A DNA stretch of 63,941 bases from XYD12-FULL-36-8 sp041739035 (GTDB taxonomy: Bacteria; Bacteroidota; Ignavibacteria; Ignavibacteriales; Ignavibacteriaceae), in the NCBI GenBank assembly GCA_041739035.1, contig JBGSOQ010000346.1:1-63941 (forward strand). Reading direction: 5' to 3'. The translations under genes were made by a program, and so were the position numbers. The notes beneath the pieces are model-generated. The model made no database searches and had not been told where the DNA came from. It saw only the letters and a program-made list of their open reading frames with translations. Below are positions 1 through 8,617 of the stretch, one piece after another. Position 1 is the stretch's first letter; every line of letters starts with the position of its first letter.

Positions 1-55
1 TCACACGGATTTTAAGTCGTTACAGAAGGAGATTAAACACTTCGAAGTAGCTTAA
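1..55 (+). CDS. 3' end of a truncated-by-window CDS, possibly XerC/D-type tyrosine recombinase
   Basis: Only the last 17 codons are present, read from base 2 and ending with TAA at 53-55. The visible peptide is HTDFKSLQKEIKHFEVA. Tyrosine recombinases of the XerC/XerD and phage-integrase group often end with a catalytic Tyr followed by TH and a D/F-rich stretch (for example YTHxDFxxL), so this tail would fit, with the Tyr lying just outside the window. This rests on very few residues and could be chance. The base upstream of position 1 is needed to decide. Confidence 0.3.
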   Translation, partial: HTDFKSLQKEIKHFEVA

Positions 56-176
56 GTTTTATTGAACAATTTTCTGAACAGTCTTATCTGATCCTTCCCT
101 TTTTATTTAAAATCATCAAATACCGACTGATCAATAATCGGCGGGTCAAAAGTTTAACTTCTTCTGGGCATAGTAG

Positions 177-210
177 AAAGTGAGAGAAATGGATTGTTTT
201 CTCACCTTTT
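177..210 (+). terminator. Possible intrinsic terminator
   Basis: The arms AAAGTGAGA (177-185) and TCTCACCTTTT (200-210) can pair, with the right arm running into a T-rich stretch. It lies about 120 bases after the stop codon at 55, so it may end that transcript. Confidence 0.4.
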
Positions 211-634
211 CGTTTTAATAAAAAGGTCATAGGTCCAAAATTTTAAATAATTGACCTATTTTTACTAATCTGCTCCCTAAAGGTGTACCAATGCAAAAGT
301 CAGTATCCATCATCAAGCACTGCCATATTGATAAGGGATAATGATTCTCCGTACTGACTTACCCCCGAATGCTTTACCAGCGTAAAAGTGAGTCGTTATT
401 ATTCAGGTAATGAGAATAGGTCGCATTTTTTTTCTGAGCAATAATTTTTCATTTCCCCAAAAGTTTTCCAATATTCGATTCAGTAAAACATTAATTTCAT
501 AAGAGTTAGCATTTACGAATTACCATTTTATAAATCTGCAGAGTTACGGAATACAACATTAACAGTATTATAAAACCAATCGATTGTTTATTATCATTTT
601 CTGAAGTATTCACCATAGAATAATTTTTACATTT

Positions 635-679
635 TGTCATTAATCTGACATTCTACTGCAACTGGTAGTTATATCTTGA
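635..679 (+). promoter_or_regulatory. Composite Crp-type promoter 1 (arsenosugar operon)
   Basis: A perfect palindrome TGTCA-TTAATC-TGACA lies at 635-650. After exactly 21 bases comes TATCTTGA (672-679), which resembles the Bacteroidetes TAnnTTTG element. The implied start of transcription near 685 leaves a leader of about 120 bases before the first gene. The spacing puts the palindrome near -41.5, the class II activator position. Confidence 0.7.
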
Positions 680-744
680 GATGGTTGCAAAATATACATT
701 ATTATTTATATCATTTATATTTGTCATGCGATTAATTTACTTAA

Positions 745-758
745 TTGACGATCATCAA
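745..758 (+). promoter_or_regulatory. FNR/DNR-like box
   Basis: The sequence TTGAC-GATC-ATCAA matches the TTGAT-N4-ATCAA consensus of FNR/DNR-type regulators at nine of ten positions. It lies 46 bases before the ATG at 805, inside the leader expected from promoter 1. No good -10 element follows at the usual distance, so it may be a second, downstream control site or a coincidence. Confidence 0.35.
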
Positions 759-804
759 ATAGATAAATAAAGCACTTAAAAATCATAAATACTGGGCAAG
801 ACAA

Positions 805-3285
805 ATGAGTCCATTCAATAAATATTTCATCTGGCTGCAAAAAGATGTGCCAACAGGAGAAGTTGAAAAGTATCCTGAAATTAATGAGAGTGGCGAAACA
901 TCTGTAAAAGGAATTTTCATCATTGGTGACCTTACCGGAATTCCACTTCTTAAGTTAGCTGCTGAAAGCGGTAAGAAAATAATTGGGCAATTCAGCAATG
1001 ATTCTGAATTCCAAAAACAAATACAAACTCATTCAGATAAGAATATTTATGATATTCTGATTGTGGGCGCTGGTCCTGCCGGTATTGCCGCCGGAATCGA
1101 AGCATCAAAAAAAGATTTTAGCTTTAAGATACTTGAATCTGCAAAAAAGTTTAATACAATTGTAAACTTTCCCAAAGGCAAACTAATCATTGCTGCCCCT
1201 GATGATTTTCAACAGAAATCTGACTTAAAAATTAATGATGGTGTAAAGGAATCCTTACTTGATGAATTAAACGAGCAAATAAAAAGCATTGATCTTCCAA
1301 TTAAAGAAAGTGTAATTGTTGAAAAGATTGAGAAAGAAGGCAATCATTTCAATCTTATTACATCTGAAGGAAATTATAAAGCGTTAAGAGTTATTCTTGC
1401 AATTGGTAAATCAGGAAATGCAAGGATGCTCAATGTGCCCGGTGAAGATCTGCCAAAAGTTTTTAACAGATTAATCGATCCGAATGATGCAAAAGGAGAA
1501 GATGTTTTAGTGGTTGGTGGTGGCGATTCTGCTCTTGAAACTGCTATTGCTGTTTCTCACTGTGCAAAATCAGTAAGTCTTTCGTACAGAAAATCATCTT
1601 TAGCAAGACCAAAAGAACAGAACGAACTTAAGTTAAAAGAATTGGTTGAGCAGGGTAAAATTAGTCTACAGTTTGAAACGAATGTAAAGGAAGTTAAAGA
1701 AAATTCAGTAATTCTTCTTGATAAAGAAAAAAAAGAAATTGAAATTGAAAATTCCATGATCTTTACGATGGTTGGCAAAGAACTTCCAACTAATTTCTTC
1801 AAGCGAAGTAATATTAAAATGGAGGGGGAGTTATCTCTCAACTCTAAATTACAATTTGCTCTGCTTCTTTTGTTCGCTGGTGTACTATACTTTGGTAAAA
1901 GTAGTGCTGATTATTATGAAAACTTTTTTGGACAGCAGGATTCCTGGAGTTCGATATTTGGGAATGTACTTTCCTCAGATTTTTGGAATAAATTTATTTC
2001 TCTTCCGTTTTTAATTCTATCCAACATTTTTAACGATGCAAAAATTTGGACTGTAACTAAATATATAAATGCTTTTATAGCGTATTTATCTTTTATAGCT
2101 TTTATCATTCTTGGTATTTATCTGCTGTATAAATTCCTTAAAGATTATCTTCCTCAAATAAAATTTGATTGGACTACATTCAAGTACTTTTATTTCATAG
2201 TAATTGGAATTTTCTTTGCGGTAGTATTTTTTGGCGAAAGATATTTTGGTATAGAATTTTTAGGTAAGTCACAGTCATTCTGGTACACAGGCTTCTATTC
2301 CTTAACAATCCTTATCTTTGGATTAAGGAGAATGAAGGTCAATCCAACGAGATATATCAAATATCAAACCTGGACTTTAATACTAATACAAGCACTGCCT
2401 TTGTTTATACTTCCCGAACTTCTTTTTCCATATTTCGGAAAGATTGGTGCTTTAGGGTCTCACGATGGTTTTGTGATGACGCAAATTTTCCCTGGCGAAA
2501 GCTACTGGCATTCCTATGGATTTATATTAGCTTGGCCATTATTCATGCCTAACTTATATGGTTCAAGTATTACAACTTTTTGGCTTGTGTTCAGTTTAGT
2601 ACAAACCTTTGTTTTCATCCCATACATTGTTTATCGCTGGGGAAAAGGCGCATACTGCGGATGGATTTGTTCCTGCGGTGCACTTGCTGAAACGCTTGGT
2701 AATGAGTATAGAACTCTTGCTCCTCATGGACCAAAAGCAAAAAAATGGGAGAACTTTGGGCAATGGGTACTGCTTGCGGCGTTTGTGATTACGGGACTAA
2801 AACTATTAAGCACATTATATGATTTTAATATTCCTATTATAAATGAAAAAATTTCTTACTCGGCAGATTTTCTGCACATCTTCTATTACTTAGGAATCGA
2901 TGTAATCTTTGCAGGTGTACTTGGTGTTGGCGTTTATTTCTTTTTAAGCGGAAGAGTTTGGTGTCGTTTTGGCTGTCCGCTTGCAGCATGGATGCACATT
3001 GTAAACCGGTTTTCACGATATCGGATTTTTTCGGAAAAGAAAAAATGTATTTCGTGTAACATCTGCACAAAAGTTTGCCACATGGGCATTGATGTAATGA
3101 ATTATGCAAACAAAGGTATTCCGATGAATGATGTTGAATGCGTGAGATGCTCGGCTTGTGTGGTTAACTGTCCGACACAAGTTCTATCGTTTGGAAGTTT
3201 ACCAAAGGCAGATACAAACAATGAATTTTATAAAAACATTAAGTTATCTATCCTAAATAATTCTGATTGGCGAAGTGGTTTATAA
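805..3285 (+). CDS. Fused flavoprotein / membrane 4Fe-4S polyferredoxin oxidoreductase
   Basis: This 826-residue protein joins a thioredoxin-reductase-like flavoprotein to a NapH/NosR-type membrane iron-sulfur module. Residues 80-335 form the FAD/NAD(P) part, with GAGPAG at 88-93 and GGGDSALE at 238-245. From about residue 348 to 720 there are roughly eight hydrophobic segments. Cys motifs characteristic of the NapH/NosR group occur near 618 (CGWICSC) and 720 (CRFGCP). Two ferredoxin CxxCxxCxxxC motifs follow near 748 and 779. It probably passes electrons between NAD(P)H and the membrane or periplasm. It is the first gene of a tight six-gene operon with arsS, with the next start directly after its stop, so it may supply reductant for that pathway. 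This role is inferred. I know no characterised protein with this exact domain order. Confidence 0.8.
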   Translation: MSPFNKYFIWLQKDVPTGEVEKYPEINESGETSVKGIFIIGDLTGIPLLKLAAESGKKIIGQFSNDSEFQKQIQTHSDKNIYDILIVGAGPAGIAAGIEASKKDFSFKILESAKKFNTIVNFPKGKLIIAAPDDFQQKSDLKINDGVKESLLDELNEQIKSIDLPIKESVIVEKIEKEGNHFNLITSEGNYKALRVILAIGKSGNARMLNVPGEDLPKVFNRLIDPNDAKGEDVLVVGGGDSALETAIAVSHCAKSVSLSYRKSSLARPKEQNELKLKELVEQGKISLQFETNVKEVKENSVILLDKEKKEIEIENSMIFTMVGKELPTNFFKRSNIKMEGELSLNSKLQFALLLLFAGVLYFGKSSADYYENFFGQQDSWSSIFGNVLSSDFWNKFISLPFLILSNIFNDAKIWTVTKYINAFIAYLSFIAFIILGIYLLYKFLKDYLPQIKFDWTTFKYFYFIVIGIFFAVVFFGERYFGIEFLGKSQSFWYTGFYSLTILIFGLRRMKVNPTRYIKYQTWTLILIQALPLFILPELLFPYFGKIGALGSHDGFVMTQIFPGESYWHSYGFILAWPLFMPNLYGSSITTFWLVFSLVQTFVFIPYIVYRWGKGAYCGWICSCGALAETLGNEYRTLAPHGPKAKKWENFGQWVLLAAFVITGLKLLSTLYDFNIPIINEKISYSADFLHIFYYLGIDVIFAGVLGVGVYFFLSGRVWCRFGCPLAAWMHIVNRFSRYRIFSEKKKCISCNICTKVCHMGIDVMNYANKGIPMNDVECVRCSACVVNCPTQVLSFGSLPKADTNNEFYKNIKLSILNNSDWRSGL

Positions 3286-4626
3286 GTGATGAGCTTTCAG
3301 TATTCAATCATTATTCCCACACTTAATGAAGAGTATTTTATTGCTAGAAATTTAGAGAGGATCAAATCCTTTAATCTAAGTGCGGAGATAATTGTAGCCG
3401 ACGGTGGAAGTAAGGATGGCACAATTGACATATGCAAAAAGTATGGCGTAAAAGTAGTTAATTCGGTTTTAGGCAGAGGACAACAATTAAATGTTGGAGC
3501 TTCAGTTGCCTCAGGTGAGGTTCTTATTTTCTTGCATGCAGATACGTTTCTGCCTGAAAATACCTATGAATTAATTAGACAATTTATTTCAAAGGACCAG
3601 AATCAAATTGCTAGATTTAAACTGGGCTTTGATTTTAATAATAAGTTTTTGGATTTCTATACACAATTTTCAAAATATAATTCACAATTTACAAGATTTG
3701 GTGACTCTGCAATTATTGTTAGAAGAGAGTTTTTTAAGCAATTGAATGGTTTCGATAGCAGAGGAACATTCGAAGACGTTGATTTCTTTAAGCGTGCTTC
3801 TAAGATTTCTAAAATAGTTTTATTAAATTTTTCAGTAGAATCCTCAGCAAGAAAGTTTATAAAAGATGGAGTTATCCGGCGTCAACTTGCCAACATTTTT
3901 TTATTTATTGAATATATACTTAATATTAATCAGAAGACTTTGAGCAAAATGTACAATAGGTCAGCAAAAAATAATAAGACGTGCTCATTAATTATTTTTC
4001 TACGTTATCCCCAAAATGGTAAAGTTAAAACTAGGCTTGCAAAAACAACTTCATCTGAATTTGCATTAAACTTGTACAAATCTTGTGCTGAGAATATTAT
4101 TCGTCAGGTAAAAAGTATCTCAAAGATAAACCGCTTTGCTTTTTATTCGGATAAAGAAGCCAAAGATAAAATAACTAAGTGGCTCGGCGGTAAATTCTTT
4201 TTTTCACCGCAAGAGGGTAATGATCTCGGCAGTAAAATGAAGAACGCTTTTGAGAAAGTATTCAGTACGGGTGCCCAAAAAGTAATTATAATCGGCACAG
4301 ATGTACCTGATTTATCAAAAGAAATAATTCAAAAAGCATTTAAGTCACTTGATAACAGTGACGCGGTTATCGGTCCATCAAGAGATGGCGGTTATTATTT
4401 GCTTGGTATGAAGAGGATGATTCCTAATTTATTTGAGGAGATTGAATACAGTACAAATTCAGTTTACCAAAACACCGTTGAAAAATTTTCTAAATTAAAT
4501 CTTAGTTATTATGTCTTGCCAGAATTACAGGACATTGATACTGAGGAAGGTTTGATTCATTGGCTAAAAAGCAATTCTATTAATTCAATTAAAGAAACCA
4601 TTAAACTGGCGTATGAGGGAATTTAG
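3286..4626 (+). CDS. Fused GT2 glycosyltransferase and DUF2064 nucleotidyltransferase-like protein
   Basis: The N-terminal half (about residues 5-225) is a family 2 glycosyltransferase of the TIGR04283 type, with DGGSKDG at 39-45 and the LHADT metal/nucleotide motif near 83-87. The C-terminal half (about 233-440) is a DUF2064/TIGR04282 domain with KVKTRLAK near 246-253, GTDVPDL at 337-343 and GPSRDGGYYLLG at 363-374. These two families are normally separate neighbours of ArsS-type radical SAM enzymes, and here they are one polypeptide. They are expected to build or transfer the sugar of the arsenosugar. The start is GTG at 3286 or ATG at 3289, immediately after the previous stop, so translational coupling is likely. 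Confidence 0.85.
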   Translation: MMSFQYSIIIPTLNEEYFIARNLERIKSFNLSAEIIVADGGSKDGTIDICKKYGVKVVNSVLGRGQQLNVGASVASGEVLIFLHADTFLPENTYELIRQFISKDQNQIARFKLGFDFNNKFLDFYTQFSKYNSQFTRFGDSAIIVRREFFKQLNGFDSRGTFEDVDFFKRASKISKIVLLNFSVESSARKFIKDGVIRRQLANIFLFIEYILNINQKTLSKMYNRSAKNNKTCSLIIFLRYPQNGKVKTRLAKTTSSEFALNLYKSCAENIIRQVKSISKINRFAFYSDKEAKDKITKWLGGKFFFSPQEGNDLGSKMKNAFEKVFSTGAQKVIIIGTDVPDLSKEIIQKAFKSLDNSDAVIGPSRDGGYYLLGMKRMIPNLFEEIEYSTNSVYQNTVEKFSKLNLSYYVLPELQDIDTEEGLIHWLKSNSINSIKETIKLAYEGI

Positions 4627-4636
4627 AAGAAAAATT

Positions 4637-5410
4637 ATGTATAAAATATTTATGCAGTTATTTAAGGTCGTAATGATTATGGTATTCACATCATCTGTTG
4701 TTATATCTCAGCATCATCAGTTGTTTTCTAATATATTGAACAAATATGTTAAAAATGGATTGGTTGATTATAAAAGTCTTCAAAATGATAAAGAGTTTAA
4801 CAAATATCTTGAACAACTTACAAACACAAACCCCGATAAGCTGAGTAAAAATGAAAAGCTTGCGTTTTGGATTAACGCTTACAATGTCTTTACGTTACAA
4901 GTTATTATCGAGAACTATCCAATTGAAAGCATTAATGAGTTGCACACCGGCGGGAGAATTATTGGTCATATTCTTGGCAAAACTGTTTGGGACAAAGAGT
5001 TCATCACAATCAATCATAAAAAATATTCTTTAAATGACATCGAACATAAAATACTTAGAAAAATGGGCGAATCTCGAATTCATTTTGCAATAGTATGTGC
5101 ATCAATAAGCTGTCCGGAACTTTTAAATGAAGCATTCGAAGCTGATAGGATAGAGTTTCAATTGGAGAATCAAGCGCGGAAGTTTTTAACCGATAAATCA
5201 AGAAATCATTTTGATATAAAAAATCGTAAAGCATATCTCAGTAAAATATTCGATTGGTTTGATGAAGATTTTGGTGATTCTGAAAAGGAAGTGCTTAAAT
5301 ATGTGTCGCAATTCATTCCTGAGAATATCAGCAAGGACATTAGAAATAATTTATCCGAATGGGAAATTTCCTATAAGGATTATAACTGGAACCTTAACAA
5401 AATAAAATAA
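4637..5410 (+). CDS. DUF547 domain-containing exported protein
   Basis: Using the ATG at 4637 the protein has 257 residues and begins with a hydrophobic signal peptide ending near VVISQ. An upstream in-frame ATG at 4613 would overlap the previous gene and adds a charged stretch before the signal, so I prefer 4637. The body shows the DUF547 signatures KLAFWINAYNVFTL and IHFAIVCASISCPEL. This domain of unknown function recurs in ArsS-type gene neighbourhoods, which agrees with its position between the sugar-transfer gene and the peroxidase-like gene. Its chemistry is unknown. Export suggests it acts in the periplasm. Confidence 0.8.
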   Translation: MYKIFMQLFKVVMIMVFTSSVVISQHHQLFSNILNKYVKNGLVDYKSLQNDKEFNKYLEQLTNTNPDKLSKNEKLAFWINAYNVFTLQVIIENYPIESINELHTGGRIIGHILGKTVWDKEFITINHKKYSLNDIEHKILRKMGESRIHFAIVCASISCPELLNEAFEADRIEFQLENQARKFLTDKSRNHFDIKNRKAYLSKIFDWFDEDFGDSEKEVLKYVSQFIPENISKDIRNNLSEWEISYKDYNWNLNKIK

Positions 5411-5419
5411 AGGATTAAA

Positions 5420-5752
5420 ATGAATTATTACGAATCAAAAGATCTCGGGCGATTTGCAGAAGTAGGAAAATTTAAACCCGACCTAATGAAAAAGTTTTTT
5501 GATTACTACAACGCTGTAATTGGGACAGAAGGCGCTTTGACAAAAAGAGAAAAAGCATTAATTGCTCTCGCTATTGCACACTTTAAACCATGTCCTTACT
5601 GCATCGACGCATACACTACGGCATGTCTTGAAAACGGTTCAAACCCGGATCAAATGACTGAAGCGATTCACGTAGCCGCTGCAATGGCCGCAGGAATTGA
5701 TTTGGTTCACGGCGTGCAAATGCTAAATAACTTAGAAAAGCAAGGCGCTTAA
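5420..5752 (+). CDS. Arsenosugar biosynthesis-associated peroxidase-like (CMD family) protein
   Basis: A 110-residue protein of the carboxymuconolactone decarboxylase/AhpD-like fold with the redox pair C58 and C61 in CPYCIDAY. It matches in size and motif the family regularly found next to ArsS radical SAM enzymes (TIGR04169 type); some relatives are reported to use selenocysteine, but here both positions are ordinary TGC codons. A ribosome-binding site (AAAGGA) precedes the ATG. It is nine bases from the DUF547 gene and 20 bases from arsS, so it is in the operon. The substrate is unknown. A thiol peroxidase or arsenical-handling role is inference from context. Confidence 0.85.
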   Translation: MNYYESKDLGRFAEVGKFKPDLMKKFFDYYNAVIGTEGALTKREKALIALAIAHFKPCPYCIDAYTTACLENGSNPDQMTEAIHVAAAMAAGIDLVHGVQMLNNLEKQGA

Positions 5753-5772
5753 AAATATATTAAAGGAAAAGA

Positions 5773-6786
5773 ATGAAAGAAAGTGCACTCCACCTTGTTA
5801 AAAAAAGCGAATATGATTTTGAAGAAAAACTTCAGGCTAATGACATTGACTTGACTCCGCTTTCTATTGAAACACTCCAGGTAAATGTCACACTGAAGTG
5901 TAATCAGGCTTGTTTACACTGTCATGTTGATTCATCACCCAAAAGAACAGAGCAGATGAGCAAAAATACAATTAATAAATGCCTGGAAATTCTAAAAGAT
6001 AATCCCCGAATAAAAAATCTGGATATAACCGGCGGTGCGCCTGAATTAAATCCTCATTTTGATTACCTTGTACTGGAGGCAAAAAAACTTGGCAAACATG
6101 TAATGGTAAGGCATAATCTTACTGTTACAATTGATGGAGACCCAACAACTAAAGAATCTAAAATGTATCTTCCAAAATTTTATGCTGATAATAATGTTGA
6201 AGTAATTTCATCACTTCCTTACTATCAGGAATATTTTACAGATAAGCAGCGCGGAAAAGGAGTATTTCAGAAAAGCATTGATTCGCTTCGAATGTTAAAT
6301 GAAGTTGGTTATGGTAATGGGGACAGTAACTTGATCCTTGATTTGGTTTATAATCCTGTTGGAGCATTTCTTCCTGCATCACAACATTCGCTGGAAGCTG
6401 ATTTTAAAAAGGAACTTTGGGAGAAATATCAATTAAAATTCAATCGGCTTTATACAATTACGAATATGCCGATACATCGTTTTAAAGAATGGCTTGAACG
6501 AACAGATACATACGATGAGTATATGGAAAAACTGATAAATGCATTTAATCCCGCTGCTGCAGAAGGAGTTATGTGCCGTTCATTGCTTAGTGTCTCTTTC
6601 GATGGGAAAATATTCGATTGTGATTTTAATCAGATGATTGATTTGCAGATTTTTACCGATAAGCCAATGACAGTATTTGATTTTGATTATGACAAACTGA
6701 TTAACAGGAAAATAATTTTCGATTCACATTGTTTTGGCTGCACTGCGGGTGCGGGAAGCAGCTGCGGCGGAGCTATAGCAGAATGA
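5773..6786 (+). CDS. arsS: ArsS arsenosugar biosynthesis radical SAM protein
   Basis: This 337-residue radical SAM enzyme carries the cluster motif C43-x3-C47-x2-C50 (CNQACLHC). The C-terminal Cys-rich part includes C268, C283, C320, C323 and C331, ending HCFGCTAGAGSSCGG. This pattern is that of the rSAM/Cys-rich family (TIGR04167). A member in cyanobacteria forms the adenosyl-arsenic intermediate of arsenosugars, transferring the 5'-deoxyadenosyl group of SAM to dimethylarsenite made by ArsM. The usual partner arsM is not adjacent here but about 42 kb away at 48913. The stop overlaps the next start as ATGA, so the two are translationally coupled. Confidence 0.88.
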   Translation: MKESALHLVKKSEYDFEEKLQANDIDLTPLSIETLQVNVTLKCNQACLHCHVDSSPKRTEQMSKNTINKCLEILKDNPRIKNLDITGGAPELNPHFDYLVLEAKKLGKHVMVRHNLTVTIDGDPTTKESKMYLPKFYADNNVEVISSLPYYQEYFTDKQRGKGVFQKSIDSLRMLNEVGYGNGDSNLILDLVYNPVGAFLPASQHSLEADFKKELWEKYQLKFNRLYTITNMPIHRFKEWLERTDTYDEYMEKLINAFNPAAAEGVMCRSLLSVSFDGKIFDCDFNQMIDLQIFTDKPMTVFDFDYDKLINRKIIFDSHCFGCTAGAGSSCGGAIAE

Positions 6787-7478
6787 TTGACGACAAACGA
6801 ATTGTTGTCATCATTCCCGCGTTCAATGAAGAAGAATCTTTACCAAAAGTCATCGCTGATATTCCCAACTTTGTTGATGAGATAATCGTATCAAATAATG
6901 GCTCGACTGATAAAACTGAAGAAGTTGCAAAGTCTTTAGGTGTCACTGTTCTGAATGAGTACGAAAAAGGTTACGGTGCAGCTTGCTTGAAAGCAATTGA
7001 GTACATTAAGAATAAGCAAATTGACATTGTGGTCTTTCTTGATGGCGATTACAGTGATCATCCCCAAGAAATGGATTTAATTGTTGAACCAATAATTAAT
7101 AATGAAGTTGATTTAGTTATTGGATCTCGAATGCTAGGAAAAAGGGAACAAGGAGCAATGCTTCCTCAAGCAGTTTTTGGAAACTGGTTATCGGCGTTTT
7201 TAATAAAGTTGTTCTGGAATTATAATTTCACTGATCTTGGTCCATTCAGAGCGATTAAATATTCTTCGCTTCAACAACTAAAAATGCAGGATAGAAATTT
7301 TGGCTGGACAGTTGAAATGCAAATAAAGGCCGCAAAGCATAAAATGAAATGTAAAGAAGTTCCTGTTAGTTACAGGAAAAGAATTGGAAAATCAAAAGTA
7401 ACAGGGACAATTAAGGGAACTGTAAAAGCTTCGGCGAAAATTTTGTACCTGATTTTTCGAAGCCTATTAAGTTATTAA
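6783..7478 (+). CDS. Family 2 glycosyltransferase (DPM1-like)
   Basis: A 231-residue GT2 enzyme starting at the ATG that overlaps the arsS stop (ATGA). It shows NNGSTDKT and the metal-binding DGDYSDHP. Its length and C-terminal basic helix resemble polyprenyl-phosphate mannosyl/glucosyl transferases without added membrane domains. It is the last gene of the arsenosugar operon. Its job is probably transfer of a sugar to the pathway product or to a lipid carrier, which is inferred. A longer reading frame from 6729 runs inside arsS and is rejected. Confidence 0.85.
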   Translation: MIDDKRIVVIIPAFNEEESLPKVIADIPNFVDEIIVSNNGSTDKTEEVAKSLGVTVLNEYEKGYGAACLKAIEYIKNKQIDIVVFLDGDYSDHPQEMDLIVEPIINNEVDLVIGSRMLGKREQGAMLPQAVFGNWLSAFLIKLFWNYNFTDLGPFRAIKYSSLQQLKMQDRNFGWTVEMQIKAAKHKMKCKEVPVSYRKRIGKSKVTGTIKGTVKASAKILYLIFRSLLSY

Positions 7479-7502
7479 CTCACCTTATTCAATATTAACC
7501 TT

Positions 7503-7563
7503 ACAAACCTAGTTTCTTTGCATTGCTTGATTTGTTGGTTTAGAAACTGGGTTTGTTTACGAA
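7503..7563 (+). repeat. Dispersed hairpin repeat, copy A
   Basis: ACAAACCTAGTTTCT and AGAAACTGGGTTTGT form a near-perfect 15-bp inverted repeat around a loop of about 24 bases. About 45 of 60 bases match a second copy at 48797-48857 upstream of arsM, including much of the loop (ATTG, TTGATT). It could serve as the terminator of the arsenosugar operon, but loop conservation suggests a dispersed repetitive element or a structured RNA. Confidence 0.6.
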
Positions 7564-7596
7564 AGTAAATCTTCAATTCATAAATATTTTCATATT

Positions 7597-7641
7597 TGTC
7601 GAAATCATGACAGATTCTTCTCAGTCAAATCAATAAGTTTG
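7597..7641 (+). promoter_or_regulatory. Composite Crp-type promoter 2 (pentose phosphate operon)
   Basis: TGTCG-AAATCA-TGACA at 7597-7612 is followed after 21 bases by a perfect TAAGTTTG at 7634-7641. It lies about 70 bases upstream of the gnd ATG and is the only plausible promoter in the gap between the two operons. Confidence 0.72.
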
Positions 7642-7710
7642 GAATGGAAGTGAAAAATAATTTCTAATAGATTAATTTATTATCGGCTTACCAAATAAAG
7701 GAGCAGTAAA

Positions 7711-8607
7711 ATGAAAATCGGATTTATCGGCTTAGGCAAAATGGGTTTTAATATGATTCAACGTTTGATAAAAAACGGACATGAAGTAGTTGTATGGAAC
7801 AGAACTCCTGAACCTATCAAAGAAGCAGAAAAAAAAGGTGCAATTGCATCTAAATCAATTGAAGATTTAGTTAATAAACTTCCTGAAAGAAAAATAGTTT
7901 GGTTAATGGTTCCATCCGGTAAACCTGTGGATGATAATATCGAAGAGCTATCAAAATATTTGAAGAAAAATGACATAATCATTGACGGCGGAAACTCCTA
8001 TTGGAAAGAAACACAACAGCGTGCCGAAAGGTTAGCAGCTATTGGGATTCATTATTTAGATTGTGGAACAAGCGGTGGAGTTTGGGGATTGCAGAATGGC
8101 TACTGTTTGATGTACGGCGGTGTGAAAGAAGCTGCTGATTTTATTGAACCAATTTTCAAATCGCTCGCACCGGAAAACGGCTATGTTTATTGCGGACAAT
8201 CCGGCACCGGGCATTTAGTGAAGATGGTTCACAATGGAATTGAATACGGAATGATGCAAGCTTATGCTGAAGGTTTTGAGATTCTAGAAAAATCTCCATT
8301 CAACATTGATATAACCAAAGTTGCTGATGCCTGGCAATATGGTAGTGTTGTTAGAAGTTGGCTGCTTGAGTTAGCTGTAAGTGCTTTCAAAGATGATCCC
8401 AAATTAGAAAAACTTAAAGATTATGTTCAGGATAGCGGTGAAGGCAGGTGGACAGTCCAAACCGCAATTGATTTTGATGTTCCCGCTCATGTGATTACAT
8501 CCGCACTTTACACAAGATTTCAATCAAGACAGGATGAATCTTTTGCCATGAAAGTATTGGCTGCTTTAAGAAATCAATTCGGCGGACATGCGGTAAAATC
8601 GAAGTAA
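7711..8607 (+). CDS. gnd: 6-phosphogluconate dehydrogenase, short type
   Basis: The enzyme oxidatively decarboxylates 6-phosphogluconate to ribulose 5-phosphate and yields NAD(P)H. The 298-residue length fits the short (about 300 residue) GndA/YqeC class rather than the 470-residue enterobacterial form. It begins with the Rossmann motif IGFIGLGKMG, has DGGNS near residue 92 and the catalytic-lysine segment KMVHNGIEYGMMQ. A good ribosome-binding site (AAAGGAG) precedes the ATG. It heads the pentose phosphate operon, ten bases before zwf, with which it forms the oxidative branch. Confidence 0.93.
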   Translation: MKIGFIGLGKMGFNMIQRLIKNGHEVVVWNRTPEPIKEAEKKGAIASKSIEDLVNKLPERKIVWLMVPSGKPVDDNIEELSKYLKKNDIIIDGGNSYWKETQQRAERLAAIGIHYLDCGTSGGVWGLQNGYCLMYGGVKEAADFIEPIFKSLAPENGYVYCGQSGTGHLVKMVHNGIEYGMMQAYAEGFEILEKSPFNIDITKVADAWQYGSVVRSWLLELAVSAFKDDPKLEKLKDYVQDSGEGRWTVQTAIDFDVPAHVITSALYTRFQSRQDESFAMKVLAALRNQFGGHAVKSK

Positions 8608-8617
8608 GAGGAGACTT

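Larger units (their letters stand above)
56..804. other. 749-bp intergenic region upstream of the arsenosugar operon
   Basis: No open reading frame here looks real. It contains a hairpin at 177-207 (AAAGTGAGA and TCTCACCTTTT arms, a possible terminator for the gene ending at 55). A long-range inverted repeat pairs AAGTCAGTA near 297 with TACTGACTT near 352. A composite Crp-type promoter lies at 635-679 and an FNR-like box at 745-758. The rest is low-complexity AT-rich sequence in which I see nothing further. Confidence 0.6.

Noticed and set aside
6729..6782. An 18-residue N-terminal extension of the GT2 gene
   Set aside because: It lies within the end of arsS in another frame, and the ATGA junction at 6783 gives a normal GT2 start.
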